Positions 36,901 to 48,337 of a DNA stretch of 64,000 nt are shown piece by piece. A model generated the notes under the pieces. The model had not been told where the DNA came from. It did no database searches and worked only from the letters and a program-made list of their open reading frames with translations. Position numbers and translations under genes: made by a program. Source of the DNA: Aquabacterium olei (GTDB taxonomy: Bacteria; Pseudomonadota; Gammaproteobacteria; Burkholderiales; Burkholderiaceae_C); assembly GCF_003100395.1 (NCBI RefSeq), contig NZ_CP029210.1:2294001-2358000 (forward strand). The letters run 5' to 3'. Each line of letters begins with the position of its first letter. Position 1 is the first letter of the stretch.

Positions 36901-37385
36901 AGGAGCCCGACCTGCTGTCGCCGCTGGGCATGTTTGGCAGCAACACCGATGTGAACCTGCACGCGCCCGCGCTGCTGCCCGATGCCTTCTGTGGCGACGT
37001 GCACGTGCGCCTGAGCCTGTACAAGCGCCTGGCCACCGCCGACTCTCTCGACAAGATCGAGACCATGCTGGAGGAGATCGTCGACCGCTTCGGCAAGCTG
37101 CCGCCGCAGGCGCAGGCGCTGTTCGACACGCACAAGCTGCGCGTGCAGTCCAAGCCCTATGGCGTGATCAAGATCGACGCGGCGCCCGGCGTGATCAACA
37201 TCACCTTCCGGCCCAACCCGCCGGTCGAGCCCATGCGCATCATCGAGCTGGTGCAGAAGAACCGCCACATCAAGCTGGCGGGCAACGACAAGCTGCGCAT
37301 CGAGAAGGAACTGAAGGACCCGAAGGACCGCGCACAGTACGTGCGCGACCTGCTGCGGGCCCTCGGTCAGCCGATCAAGGCCTGA
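33918..37385 (+). CDS. mfd: Transcription-repair coupling factor
   Basis: Removes stalled RNA polymerase and recruits UvrA to DNA lesions. The 1155 residues match the family length: UvrB-homology region (1-340), polymerase-interacting domain (DPVVHSNHGIGRYQGL), RecA-type motor domains with Walker A (CGDVGFGKTEVAL), DEEH box (VIDEEHRFGVRHKE) and TATPIPRTL, the relay motif area (RGRVGRSHHQAYAYLL) and the C-terminal D7 domain. The start is ATG 33918; the upstream open frame is not conserved. Its stop directly abuts the stop of the next, convergent gene. Confidence 0.98.
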   Translation: MLPKLPLPSIAPGKRYTLPRPPGSADALLLAQYAQGRKAQRQLTCVITADPADTQRLLDEMAFFAPDLRCSVFPDWETLPYDTFSPHQDLISERLATLWKIQQGVGAETGVDVVLLPATTALTRLAPPSFLAAYTFHFKQKQKLDEAALKSQLTLAGYNHVSQVVSPGEYAVRGGLIDLYPMGSPVPYRVDLFGDEVDSIRTFDPDTQRSLYPVPEVRLLPGREFPMDEAARGAFRNRWRERIEGDPTKSRIYKDIGNGVATAGIEYYLPLFFDETATFFGHLGEQAALVLHGDIDEALRRFWTETKERHRFLQHDPERPILPPEDLYLKVEDFFTLANVHATLVVRGSEPVDWARPLPDLAVTRGGQDPLNKLESHINKTAARVLVVAESAGRRESLMELLRDHRINLPSLDTLQAFAESDHRHAITAAPLAAGFIWQDGERALHLVTETELFDATPTTRRRKKNEQATDVDSLIKDLSELNVGDPVVHSNHGIGRYQGLINLDLGDGPSEFLHLEYADKATLYVPVSQLHLISRYTGVSAEEAPLHKLGSPQWDKAKRKAAEQVRDTAAELLNLYARRAAREGFAFRFSAQDYEAFAASFGFEETPDQRAAIHAVVQDMISPRPMDRLVCGDVGFGKTEVALRAAFVAVTGGKQVALLAPTTLLAEQHYQNISDRFSQWPVKVAEMSRFRSAKEIKAAMQGLEDGSIDIIVGTHKLLSESVKFKRLGLLVIDEEHRFGVRHKEAIKAMRADIDVLTLTATPIPRTLGMAMEGLRDLSVIATAPQRRLAIKTFVRSESSNTIREAVLRELKRGGQVYFLHNEVESIENRRDKLVELLPEARIGIAHGQMPERELERVMRDFVAQRFNVLLCSTIIETGIDVPSANTIVITRADKFGLAQLHQLRGRVGRSHHQAYAYLLVPDVEGLTKQAAQRLDAIQNMEELGSGFYLAMHDLEIRGAGEVLGDSQSGNMMEVGFQLYNEMLAEAVKSLKAGKEPDLLSPLGMFGSNTDVNLHAPALLPDAFCGDVHVRLSLYKRLATADSLDKIETMLEEIVDRFGKLPPQAQALFDTHKLRVQSKPYGVIKIDAAPGVINITFRPNPPVEPMRIIELVQKNRHIKLAGNDKLRIEKELKDPKDRAQYVRDLLRALGQPIKA

Positions 37386-38474
37386 TCAGCGCTGGTCCAG
37401 GCTGCCCATGGCGCGGGGCCAGGTCAGCACGCCCCAGGACAGCCCCTGCGTGGGCAGCTTCTGCGTGACCTGCCAGCTGGCGGTATCCACCACCAGGGTT
37501 TCCTTCGAGCGACCACAGGTGACCAGCACCTGACGCTCGTCGGGGGTGAAGCTGAAGTGCCAGCAGCGCTCGCCCACCGGCACCTCGGCCACCTTGTCGA
37601 AACTGCGGGCGTCGAACACCTGCAGTTTCTGGTCGCGCGCCGCGGCCACCAGCACATGCTTGCCCGTGCTGTCGAAGGCCACACCGTACGGCGAGGCGCC
37701 GGTGTCGACCGTGCGCAGGGGCTTGAGGTCGCGGTCCAGCACCAGCAGCTTGTTGGCGAACTCGAGCGTGGCGACAAAGGTCTGGCCGTCGGGCGAAAGC
37801 TTGATGCCGCGCGGGCGCACGCCGTAGCGCTTGGTGTCGACCGTCTTCAGGCGCTTGCCCGTACGCACGTCGTGCAGGGTCAGCGTGTGGTCGGCCTCGT
37901 TGGTGACGACGATGCGCTGGCCGTCCGGTGTGATCTCGATGCCCTCTGTCTCGGCGCCGCACACGATGTGACGCAGCACCTTGCGCTGCTTGAGGTCGAT
38001 GACCGCAACACGCGCGGGTTCTTCGTCGCCATCGTCATCGGCCTTTCGGGCGTCGTGGGCGCCGGGCTTGGGCGGCTTGCCCGTCGACGACGGCTCGTAC
38101 GACACGAAGGCCAGGTCACCGCGCACCCGCACGAACTCCGGGTTCTTGCCGACGTGTATGCGCTGCACGACCATCTTGCTGGCGATGTCGATGATCTGGA
38201 CGTCGCCGGACTCGCGCACGGCAACGACGAGCTTCTGCCCGTCCTCGGTGAGGCCGATGCCGCGGGCCCCCTGCCCCTCCACCGCGAGCTCGGCGCGGAG
38301 TTGGAAGGTGTCGAGGTCGATCACGGCGATGCCGGCGTCCTGATGGCTCACGTAGGCCACCCCGCGCGCGCTGGCGGGCGCAGACGGCGCGGCGGCGTGG
38401 GCCGGCCCAACGGCCGCGAGGGTGAGCGAAGCAAGCAAGGCGAGGCGCGGCATGGCGCCGAGGGAACGGGGCAT
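37386..38474 (-). CDS. Second periplasmic YncE/cytochrome-D1-like beta-propeller
   Basis: A 362-residue protein from ATG 38474 with GGAG upstream. Signal peptide with cleavage near AHAAAP. Propeller repeats are seen as IAVIDLDTFQLRAELAVEG, VQIIDIASKMVVQRIHVG, IEITPDGQRIVVTNEADHTLTLHDVRTG and VAFDSTGKHVLVAAARDQKLQVFDARS. An acidic/basic insert (KADDDGDEEPARV) interrupts one blade. Function unknown; distinct from the propeller at 4948-6000. Adjoins mfd with no gap, so its terminator must lie within mfd or termination is factor-dependent. Confidence 0.83.
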   Translation of the reverse strand: MPRSLGAMPRLALLASLTLAAVGPAHAAAPSAPASARGVAYVSHQDAGIAVIDLDTFQLRAELAVEGQGARGIGLTEDGQKLVVAVRESGDVQIIDIASKMVVQRIHVGKNPEFVRVRGDLAFVSYEPSSTGKPPKPGAHDARKADDDGDEEPARVAVIDLKQRKVLRHIVCGAETEGIEITPDGQRIVVTNEADHTLTLHDVRTGKRLKTVDTKRYGVRPRGIKLSPDGQTFVATLEFANKLLVLDRDLKPLRTVDTGASPYGVAFDSTGKHVLVAAARDQKLQVFDARSFDKVAEVPVGERCWHFSFTPDERQVLVTCGRSKETLVVDTASWQVTQKLPTQGLSWGVLTWPRAMGSLDQR

Positions 38475-38530
38475 GGTGTCTGTCTCCTGGTTGTACTGCG
38501 GTCCAGGGCTGCGTTGTATCACCAACAGGA

Positions 38531-39232
38531 TCATTCAACGCCAGGGAGGGCGTTGCCCCGTGCGTCCTCCAGGGCCATCAACAGCGCTGCGCGGTCTTCT
38601 GCGGCCACCGCCTGCCAGGGGCGACCCGTGAGCGCGCCCTCCAGGGCCCAGAGCAGATTGAGGCTGGCGCCCGGGCACGCTGCACGGGTGCGCACGAAGG
38701 CCCGCACCGCGCCCAGGCGCCGCAACGCAGCCACCGTGCGGATGCCCGCCTTGGCCAGCATGGCAGCACTGGCCGGTCCCAGGTTGGGCAGGTCGGTCAG
38801 GGCGGCGGGGGCCTTCACGGGCGTGCTGTCTTTGCGCGCCGCCGTGCGCGAGCGTGCAGGCCGGGCCTGGGCACGCAAGGCAGTCTCCCAGCCGAGCATG
38901 GCCCAGCGGTGCATGGCCTGCGGGTCTTCGTAGACCTCGGCGGGGGCCTCGTGGTAGCGCAGCGCGCCCTCGCGGCCGTGCCGGTCGGTGTAGCAAAAGG
39001 GCTGCAGCCCCTGCTGCTCGAATGCCGGCGCCGACTCGGCGTCGGTCTTGAAGTACAGCCGCTCGTCCATCGTGATCGCGAACATCAGGCCGTGGCGGAA
39101 CAGGCCATGGCCGCCGAACATGGGCCGGGCCTGTACGTCGCCCAGATCGGCCATCCGCGCCAGCATGTCGTGCGCGAAGGCCTCGCGACGCCGGGCTGCC
39201 GGCGGGATGGGGCGGGACGAGGGGGTCGACAT
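38531..39232 (-). CDS. TfoX N- and C-terminal domain protein
   Basis: A 233-residue protein from ATG 39232. Residues about 15-110 match the TfoX N-terminal domain (MLARMADLGDVQARPMFGGHGLFRHGLMFAITMDERLYFKTD), and residues about 145-225 the TfoX C-terminal helix-hairpin-helix domain (LTDLPNLGPASAAMLAKAGIRTVAALRRLGAVRAFVR). Haemophilus TfoX/Sxy is a competence co-activator, but most such two-domain proteins outside gammaproteobacteria are uncharacterised. Divergent from serB with 52 bases between. Confidence 0.88.
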   Translation of the reverse strand: MSTPSSRPIPPAARRREAFAHDMLARMADLGDVQARPMFGGHGLFRHGLMFAITMDERLYFKTDAESAPAFEQQGLQPFCYTDRHGREGALRYHEAPAEVYEDPQAMHRWAMLGWETALRAQARPARSRTAARKDSTPVKAPAALTDLPNLGPASAAMLAKAGIRTVAALRRLGAVRAFVRTRAACPGASLNLLWALEGALTGRPWQAVAAEDRAALLMALEDARGNALPGVE

Positions 39233-39284
39233 GGGCGCTCTCCGGGGATAATCGCGGATTGTCCGCATTGCCGCCGCCCTGTCC

Positions 39285-39983
39285 ATGCCTGCCATCGAAT
39301 TCGCCCCCGGTCTCGTCATCCAGCACATCGCGCCGCCGCTGAAGCTGGCTGATTTCAAGGCCATTGCCTTCGACATGGATTCGACCCTGATCAGCATCGA
39401 ATGCATCGACGAGATCGCCGATGCGGTGGGCAAGAAGGCCGAGGTCGCCGCGATCACCGAGGCCGCCATGCGCGGCGAGATCACCGACTTCAAGGACAGC
39501 CTGCGCCGCCGCGTGGCCCTGCTCAAGGGCGTGCCGGCTGAAGCCCTCCAGGGCGTGTACGACGAGCGCCTGAAGATCAACCCCGGCGCCCCGGAACTGA
39601 TCGACGCGGCCAAGGCAGCCGGCCTGCAGACCCTGCTGGTGTCAGGCGGTTTCACCTTCTTCGCCGACCGCGTGAAGGCCCGCCTGGGCATGCACGAGGC
39701 GCACTCGAACACGCTGGAGGTCGAGGGCGGCTTGCTGACCGGCCGCGTGCTGGGCGACATCGTCGACGGCGAGGCCAAGAAGCAGCACCTGCTGGCCCTG
39801 TGCGCGCGCCTCGGCTGCGATCCCAGGCAATCGATTGCCGTGGGTGACGGCGCCAACGACCTGCCGATGATGGGCGTCTCGGGCTTGAGCGTGGCCTACC
39901 ACGCCAAGCCGAAAGTGCGCGAACAGGCGATGGTGGCGATCAATGAAGGCGGTCTGGATCGGGTGCTGGCCCTGATGGCCTGA
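39285..39983 (+). CDS. serB: Phosphoserine phosphatase
   Basis: Last step of serine synthesis. The 232-residue HAD enzyme has the nucleophile motif DMDSTL (residues 30-35), motif II serine in LLVSGGFTFFADR, and motif IV GDGANDLPMM. It lacks the N-terminal ACT-like extension of enterobacterial SerB. ATG at 39285. The final 44 bases overlap the end of the convergent histidine-kinase gene. Confidence 0.97.
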   Translation: MPAIEFAPGLVIQHIAPPLKLADFKAIAFDMDSTLISIECIDEIADAVGKKAEVAAITEAAMRGEITDFKDSLRRRVALLKGVPAEALQGVYDERLKINPGAPELIDAAKAAGLQTLLVSGGFTFFADRVKARLGMHEAHSNTLEVEGGLLTGRVLGDIVDGEAKKQHLLALCARLGCDPRQSIAVGDGANDLPMMGVSGLSVAYHAKPKVREQAMVAINEGGLDRVLALMA

Positions 39984-41289
39984 GCGGGCCCAGGCAGAGC
40001 TCGACGCTCACCCCGCCCGGGGTGCCATCGGGTTCCGCCGCGTGCGTGTGCAGGACCAGACGGCCACCGTGCATGCGCGCCACCTGTTCTGCGAGCGTGA
40101 GGCCCAGGCCTAGCACGTCGCCGCCCTGCCCGGACGCCAGCGCGGCGTTCACGGCAGCCTGCCGCTCGGGCGTGATGCCGGTGCCGTTGTCTCGCAGGAT
40201 GACGCAACAGGCGCCGTCACCGGCCTCGCGCCGCACGGCAACCTCCACCTGTGTTGCCTGGTGGCGCGCCGCATTGTCAAGCAGGTTCATCAGGGCGGCA
40301 GACAGCAAATCGGCGTCGGCCTCCACCCCGGCGTCGGGTGCCACCGTGACCTGCACCCCGCGCACAGGCAGCCGGGCCATGAGCGATGCGAGCTCAAGCG
40401 GCTGACGGCGCAATTCGCCGCTGGCGCGAAACAGGCTGATCAGCGCGGTGACCACCGTGCGCAGGCGGGTGGCGGCCTCGCGGGTCTGCGTCAGGCGCGG
40501 GCGCAGGTTGTCGGGCGCCTCACGCAGGGCCACGGCCAGTTGCGCGTCCATGCCGGCCAGCGGCGTGCGCAGTGCGTGGGCCGCATGCGCTGCAAACGCA
40601 CGCTCGTGGTCCACCCGGGCCGCGAGGCGCTGGCCCAGGTCGGCGATGGCGTGGGCCATGGGCACCAGCTCGGCACGCGGGGGCTCGGGCAAGGTTCGCG
40701 CGCCGCCCGCCTCGAGCGGGTTGTAGCGCGCCACGGCCGCCGAAAGGGCCTGCAGCGGCTGCAACTCGCGCTGAAGCCGCCGGTTGAGCCACAGTACCGA
40801 CGTGAGGCCCACCAGCAAGGCGAGGCCCAGCGTGCCCGCCAGCGTCGCCCACTGCGTGTGGTCACGGTGGGCTTCCGGCTGGGCCACGAGCAGCCGGCCC
40901 TGCTGCCCAGGAAACGGCAACGTGTAGACGCGCCAGGGCCCCTCGTCCGTGAACCCCTTGTCCAGCCGGTTGCTCAGCGGCGCGAGCGGTGCCTTGTGCG
41001 AACGCAGCTGCACCTGCCCGCCCGCCGAAACGCGCTGCCAGACCAGACCTTCGTCATGCGGCGGTGCGGGCAGCATGCCCATGCCGCGGTGGACATCCTC
41101 GCCGGCCACCTGCGCCAGGCCGTACAGGATTTCGGCCGACTCCTGCAAGCCCTGGTCCAGCAGCACGTCGAGCGCCCGATGCAGCATCAGGCCCACCGCC
41201 AGCGCCATGAGCACGCCCCACACGAGCGACAGCGTCAGCACGACCCGCGAGAGCCGGGCGCGCATCGAGGGCAGCACGCGGGCGGTCAT
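39940..41289 (-). CDS. QseC/CusS-type sensor histidine kinase
   Basis: A 449-residue membrane kinase with TM1 at about 15-36 and TM2 at about 148-168, a sensor region of about 110 residues, and HAMP-like linker. Phospho-acceptor His238 lies in HAALRTPL-type sequence (AAHALRTPLAGM), where the usual Glu after His is Ala. ATPase motifs: N box LMNLLDNAARH, G1 RDNGTGITPE, G2 LGLGLTLAEQVA. It follows its response regulator with a four-base overlap. The neighbouring divergent RND genes suggest it senses a metal or a toxic compound (inference). Its 3' end overlaps serB by 44 bases. Confidence 0.9.
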   Translation of the reverse strand: MTARVLPSMRARLSRVVLTLSLVWGVLMALAVGLMLHRALDVLLDQGLQESAEILYGLAQVAGEDVHRGMGMLPAPPHDEGLVWQRVSAGGQVQLRSHKAPLAPLSNRLDKGFTDEGPWRVYTLPFPGQQGRLLVAQPEAHRDHTQWATLAGTLGLALLVGLTSVLWLNRRLQRELQPLQALSAAVARYNPLEAGGARTLPEPPRAELVPMAHAIADLGQRLAARVDHERAFAAHAAHALRTPLAGMDAQLAVALREAPDNLRPRLTQTREAATRLRTVVTALISLFRASGELRRQPLELASLMARLPVRGVQVTVAPDAGVEADADLLSAALMNLLDNAARHQATQVEVAVRREAGDGACCVILRDNGTGITPERQAAVNAALASGQGGDVLGLGLTLAEQVARMHGGRLVLHTHAAEPDGTPGGVSVELCLGPLRPSGPAPDPDRLH

Positions 41290-41966
41290 CCGGCCACACC
41301 CGTGTCGATGCGGTAGCCCAGGCCGCGCACCGTGTCGATGAGGCTGCGGCCCAGCTTGCGGCGCAGGCTGCCGATGTAGACCTCAAGCACGTTGCTGGTC
41401 ACGTCGCGCTCCGGGCCGAGGATCAACCCTTCCAGATCGGTCTTGGAGACCAGCCGGCCCGCGCGGGTGACAAGCGCCTCCAGCACGGACCATTCGCGGG
41501 CGGTCAGCTCCACGCGCTGGCGGCCCCCCGCCTCCTCCAGACGCCACACCGTGCAGCCGGCCAGGTCGACCTCGATGTCACCGAGGCGCACGAGCCCGCT
41601 GGGCGCGCCGATGCTGCGGCGGCGCACGGCGTGGAGGCGGGCCACCAGTTCTTCCGGCTCGAACGGCTTGATCAGGTAATCGTCCGCGCCCGAGTCGAGG
41701 CCTTCCAGCCGGTCTTTCAGCAGGTCACGCGCGGTGAGCATCAGGATCGGTCGCCCATCGCCCTCGCGGCGCAAGCGGCGCACCAGATCCAACCCAGATC
41801 CGTCGGGCAGCTGCCAGTCCACCAGCAGCGCGTCGTAGGGCTCGCCCAGCATCGCGCGAGCATCCAGCAGCCGGGTCACCCAGTCGACAAGATGCCCTTC
41901 CGCGCGCAGGAAATCGCGCAGGCCTTCGCCCAGGATGGCATCGTCTTCCAGCAACAACAGGCGCAT
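41286..41966 (-). CDS. OmpR/QseB-family response regulator
   Basis: A 226-residue regulator from ATG 41966. Receiver with acidic residues Glu7-Asp9 and phospho-acceptor Asp50 (ALLVDWQLPDGSG), Lys in DDYLIKPF, and a winged-helix output domain (LTAREWSVLEALVTRAGRLVSK, ending IDTVRGLGYRID). The length and WQLPDG motif are of the QseB/PmrA type. Overlaps its kinase by ATGA. Divergent from the RND efflux operon, which is its likely target. Confidence 0.93.
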   Translation of the reverse strand: MRLLLLEDDAILGEGLRDFLRAEGHLVDWVTRLLDARAMLGEPYDALLVDWQLPDGSGLDLVRRLRREGDGRPILMLTARDLLKDRLEGLDSGADDYLIKPFEPEELVARLHAVRRRSIGAPSGLVRLGDIEVDLAGCTVWRLEEAGGRQRVELTAREWSVLEALVTRAGRLVSKTDLEGLILGPERDVTSNVLEVYIGSLRRKLGRSLIDTVRGLGYRIDTGVAG

Positions 41967-42046
41967 GGCGCGGGCTCCGGCAAGGTGCGGCGGACACGGC
42001 CGCACGGGTCATGTCGAGACCATATCACCGGGCATCCGGGTCGATC

Positions 42047-42062
42047 TTCAGGCTCGGTTCAG
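42047..42062. promoter_or_regulatory. Direct-repeat candidate site before the RND operon
   Basis: TTCAG-N6-TTCAG (42047-42051 and 42058-42062), an 11-bp-phase direct repeat in the divergent gap between the response regulator and the efflux operon. OmpR/PmrA-type regulators bind such tandem half sites. Suggestive only. Confidence 0.3.
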
Positions 42063-42105
42063 TTGCAGGGCGCACGCTGACAGCGCCTTGACTCGATCGC
42101 GTCTC

Positions 42106-43239
42106 ATGCTGCTCCTTGTTGTGCCCCTGCTCTCCCGCCCTGCCCCAGCGGCTGCCCGGTTTCTCGGGCAGGTGCGCACGCTGTGCCTCGCCGGGCTTCT
42201 GGCGCTGCCCCTGGTCGCAACGGCCGGCCCGCTGACCGAGCCCGTGTCCGCCACGCAACGCGGCCGCCTGGGCATCGTGCTGGCGGCGGCCAAGCCCAGC
42301 GCCGGCGCCTGGCAGGATTACCCAGGTGAGATCGTCATCCCGCCTGCGCAGCAGCGCGTGGTGGCCGCACCGGCGGCCGGCCTGATCGAGGCGTTGTCCG
42401 TCAGCGTGGGCGACACGGTGCGACCGGGCCAGGTGCTGGTGCGCATCCGCAGCGCCCAATCGCAGGAACTCCAGCGCGACGTGCTGCAAAGCGGCAGCCA
42501 GCTCGACCTGGCCCAGCGCCAGCTGGCGCGCGACGAGGCACTGTTCCGCGAGGGCCTGATCCCCCAGGCGCGGCTGGAGGCGGCGCGCGCCCAGGCACGT
42601 CAGGCCCAGGCACTGGCCGATGAGCGCCGCTCGGCGCTGCGGGCGACCACCGGCGGCGCGCGCGTCCAGGCCGATGGGCTGGTGTCACTGACGGCGCCGA
42701 TCCAGGGGCAGGTTCTGGCGCAACTCGCCGAAGTGGGCCAGCGGGTCGAGGCCATGACGCCCCTGTACCGGCTGGCCATCCTCCGGCCCCTGTGGGTGGA
42801 CCTGCAGGTGCCCGCTCGCGAGGCCCATGGCATTCGCCCGGGTGATGCCGTGCAGTTGGTGGCCCCCAGTGGGACGGCGGCTCCCACGGCGGGGCGGGTG
42901 GTGACGGTGGGGCCGCTGGTCGACCCGCGCAGCCAGTCGCGCACAGTGCGTGCCAAGTTGAGCGAGCCACAGGCAGACTGGCAACCGGGCGAGCTGGTGC
43001 GGGTGCGCCTGCAACGCCGCAACCAGGAGAACGGCGTCGCCCTGCCCGCCAATGCGCTGATGCCGACGGCAGGCGATGTCCAGCAGGTCTTCGTGGCCCG
43101 CAGCGGCGAGCGCTTTGAACTGCTCGACGTGATGCTGCTGTCGCGCCAGGGCGATGAGGTCACCGTCACTGGCGTGCCTGCCGGCAGCCAGGTGGTGATG
43201 CGGGGCACCGCGGCGCTCAAGGCCTTGCTGCCGCGTTGA
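42106..43239 (+). CDS. RND efflux periplasmic adaptor subunit
   Basis: Membrane-fusion protein linking the inner-membrane pump to the outer-membrane channel. The ATG at 42106 gives 377 residues (an in-frame TTG at 42088 is possible; no ribosome site is clear). An N-terminal hydrophobic segment ends near VATAGP. A lipoyl-like half motif (VVAAPAAGLIEALSVSVGDTVRPGQVLVRI), an alpha-hairpin, the second lipoyl half (LTAPIQGQVLAQLAEVGQRV) and beta-barrel follow in normal order. No metal-binding Met/His-rich extension is seen. First gene of the adaptor-pump-channel set. Confidence 0.9.
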   Translation: MLLLVVPLLSRPAPAAARFLGQVRTLCLAGLLALPLVATAGPLTEPVSATQRGRLGIVLAAAKPSAGAWQDYPGEIVIPPAQQRVVAAPAAGLIEALSVSVGDTVRPGQVLVRIRSAQSQELQRDVLQSGSQLDLAQRQLARDEALFREGLIPQARLEAARAQARQAQALADERRSALRATTGGARVQADGLVSLTAPIQGQVLAQLAEVGQRVEAMTPLYRLAILRPLWVDLQVPAREAHGIRPGDAVQLVAPSGTAAPTAGRVVTVGPLVDPRSQSRTVRAKLSEPQADWQPGELVRVRLQRRNQENGVALPANALMPTAGDVQQVFVARSGERFELLDVMLLSRQGDEVTVTGVPAGSQVVMRGTAALKALLPR

Positions 43240-43249
43240 AGGCTGGACC

Positions 43250-46333
<3,084 letters not shown>

Positions 46334-46335
46334 CC

Positions 46336-47646
46336 ATGATCCCCACCGCCCGCCGCTCGGGGCCCCCACCCGCACGCCCGTTGGGGCTGGCCGTGGCATG
46401 CGCCCTGGCTGCGCTCCTCGCCTTCACGGCCGAAGCCAGCGAGCCCCTGCCTCCGGATGCAGTGACGCTCTCCGTGCTGAGCACCCATCCACTCTGGCAG
46501 AGCCACCTTGCACAGCGGGAAGCAGACCTTGCGCAGGCCCGGCAGACCGCCGTGGGCCCTGGCGAATGGGCGGTCGACCTGAGCGGCGGAACGCGTCGCT
46601 ACCGGGGCCCGGCCTCGGGCGAGCCCGGCACGCGGGAATGGCAGACCGGCCTGAGCCGCCCGGTGCGCCTGCCCGGTCAACAGGCCGCCGACGAAGCGAC
46701 GGCAGACGCAGCGCGCCGCGCAGGCGAAGCCGCCCTGCTGCTGGGATGGAACGAGTTGGCTGCCCAGGTGCTGGACAACCACGCCGACTGGCTGCTCGCA
46801 GCGCGCCAGGCCAGCATCTGGAATGCCCAGGTCGAAGTGGCCCGGCAGCAGGCCGACGGCGTGCGCAAGCGAGTGCAGTTGGGTGACGCGGCCCGGCTGG
46901 ACGCCGTGCAGGCCGAAGCGGCGCTGGCGCAGGCCCGCGCTCAGGCCGCGGCCGCCAGCCAGCGCCTGCTTGCGCTGGAGCGCCGCCTGAGCCTGACCCT
47001 GCCCGGTTGGCCTCGCAGCCCGTCGCCGCTCGCACCGGAGAGCTGGGCAGCGGCCGAGTCCGCCTTGCAGGCGGTTCCTGCCAATCTGGATGAAGCCACC
47101 ATGCAGGCCCTGCTGCAGCGCCACCCGGCCCAGGTTCGCGCCCTGGCCTTGCTGGATGTGGGCGCGCAACAGGCCCGTCAGGCCGACGCAGCCCGCCGTG
47201 GCACCCCCACCGTGGGCGTTCAGCTCGCGCGGGACCGCAGCGGCGCCGAACAGGCCCTGCTGCTGCAGGTGAACTGGCCGCTGGGCGGTGCCTATCGGGA
47301 TCTGGCTGCGCAGGCCCAGCAGGCGCGCTACCGCGCTGCGACCGCGCAGCAGGCGGCCGAACTGGCCGAGGCCCGTGCCACGCTGCAGCAGCGCTGGCAG
47401 GCCACGCACGACGCGATGGCCCGCTGGCATTGGCAACGCGACGCCCTCGCCCGTCTGGAAGAGGCGGCAGAGGCGCTGAACAAGGGGTATCGGCTGGGTG
47501 AGGGGCCCCTCGATCAGGTACTGCAGGCACGCCGACTGGCCCGCGAGCAGGCCCTGCAATCGGCCCAGGCCGAAACCGAGGCCTGGCTCGCACTGTGGCG
47601 GTGGCAGCTGGATGCCGGCATGCGCTGGCCAGCCCCCACGCCCTGA
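46336..47646 (+). CDS. TolC/CzcC-family outer-membrane channel
   Basis: A 436-residue outer-membrane efflux protein. Signal peptide with cleavage near AEASEP. Two OEP repeats rich in long Ala/Gln/Leu helices are visible (LAQREADLAQARQTAVGPGEW to about residue 215, and a second about 250-425 with the GYRLGEGPLDQVLQARR motif). It is the third gene of the efflux set and would complete the tripartite pump. Confidence 0.9.
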   Translation: MIPTARRSGPPPARPLGLAVACALAALLAFTAEASEPLPPDAVTLSVLSTHPLWQSHLAQREADLAQARQTAVGPGEWAVDLSGGTRRYRGPASGEPGTREWQTGLSRPVRLPGQQAADEATADAARRAGEAALLLGWNELAAQVLDNHADWLLAARQASIWNAQVEVARQQADGVRKRVQLGDAARLDAVQAEAALAQARAQAAAASQRLLALERRLSLTLPGWPRSPSPLAPESWAAAESALQAVPANLDEATMQALLQRHPAQVRALALLDVGAQQARQADAARRGTPTVGVQLARDRSGAEQALLLQVNWPLGGAYRDLAAQAQQARYRAATAQQAAELAEARATLQQRWQATHDAMARWHWQRDALARLEEAAEALNKGYRLGEGPLDQVLQARRLAREQALQSAQAETEAWLALWRWQLDAGMRWPAPTP

Positions 47647-47687
47647 GGCGAACTCAGCGTCGCGCGGTCACCCGCGTCAACCGGACG

Positions 47688-48185
47688 TCAGGCGGCCGGC
47701 TTGTCCATGACGACGATGCCGTCCTCGTCGGCGTACAGCCAGTCGCCCGGGCGGATCCACACGCCTTCGATCTGCACGGCCACATCCGTCTGGCCCTCGT
47801 TGCGTTTCTCGGTGGGCAGCGGCATCAGCGCCAGCGCCCGGATGCCGACGTCGCATGCCGCGAGCTCGGCCGAATCCCGTACACAACCGTAGACCACGAC
47901 CCCGGCCCAGCCGTTGCGCGCCGCGGCCTTGCCCAGGTTGCCGCCGACCAGCGCCCGTCGCAGCGAACCGCCGCCGTCCACCACCAGCACCCGGCCCTGC
48001 CCCGGCGAATCCACAGCAGCCTTCACCAGCGTGTTGTCCTCGAAGCACTTCACCGTGCTGACCGGGCCGGCGAACTTGATGCGCCCACCGTAATCCTTGA
48101 ACAGGGGCGGCAGGACGCGGAAAGCGCCGTCGGTGTCGTTCTTGTGCTCGTCGCAGAGGTCGCAGGTTGCAAAGGTGTTCGACAT
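47688..48185 (-). CDS. rraA: RraA-family protein
   Basis: A 165-residue protein. [28 protein letters not shown] is the RraA signature (Gly-rich loop and Arg-Asp pair). E. coli RraA inhibits RNase E; homologues with the same residues are 4-hydroxy-4-methyl-2-oxoglutarate aldolases, so either name could apply. ATG at 48185. The frame upstream to 48305 is not conserved. Convergent with the outer-membrane channel gene. Confidence 0.93.
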   Translation of the reverse strand: MSNTFATCDLCDEHKNDTDGAFRVLPPLFKDYGGRIKFAGPVSTVKCFEDNTLVKAAVDSPGQGRVLVVDGGGSLRRALVGGNLGKAAARNGWAGVVVYGCVRDSAELAACDVGIRALALMPLPTEKRNEGQTDVAVQIEGVWIRPGDWLYADEDGIVVMDKPAA

Positions 48186-48337
48186 GGATGCATCCCAATC
48201 GGGCAGGGTTGAAACTGAAATTGATTCTAGATCGGCCCTCCGCATGGCCTGTGTGTCGCGCGCTTTGCAATGCGCCGCGCGCACGGGCGCCAAGATGCGG
48301 GACAATCACAGGTTGCCTTGTTGCCAGCGCCGCCACC

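Noticed and set aside
33903-37268. A 1121-codon open frame on the minus strand opposite mfd
   Set aside because: It is His/Gln/Arg/Val-rich with no family resemblance and lies exactly antisense to a conserved gene; long antisense frames are common in high-GC DNA.
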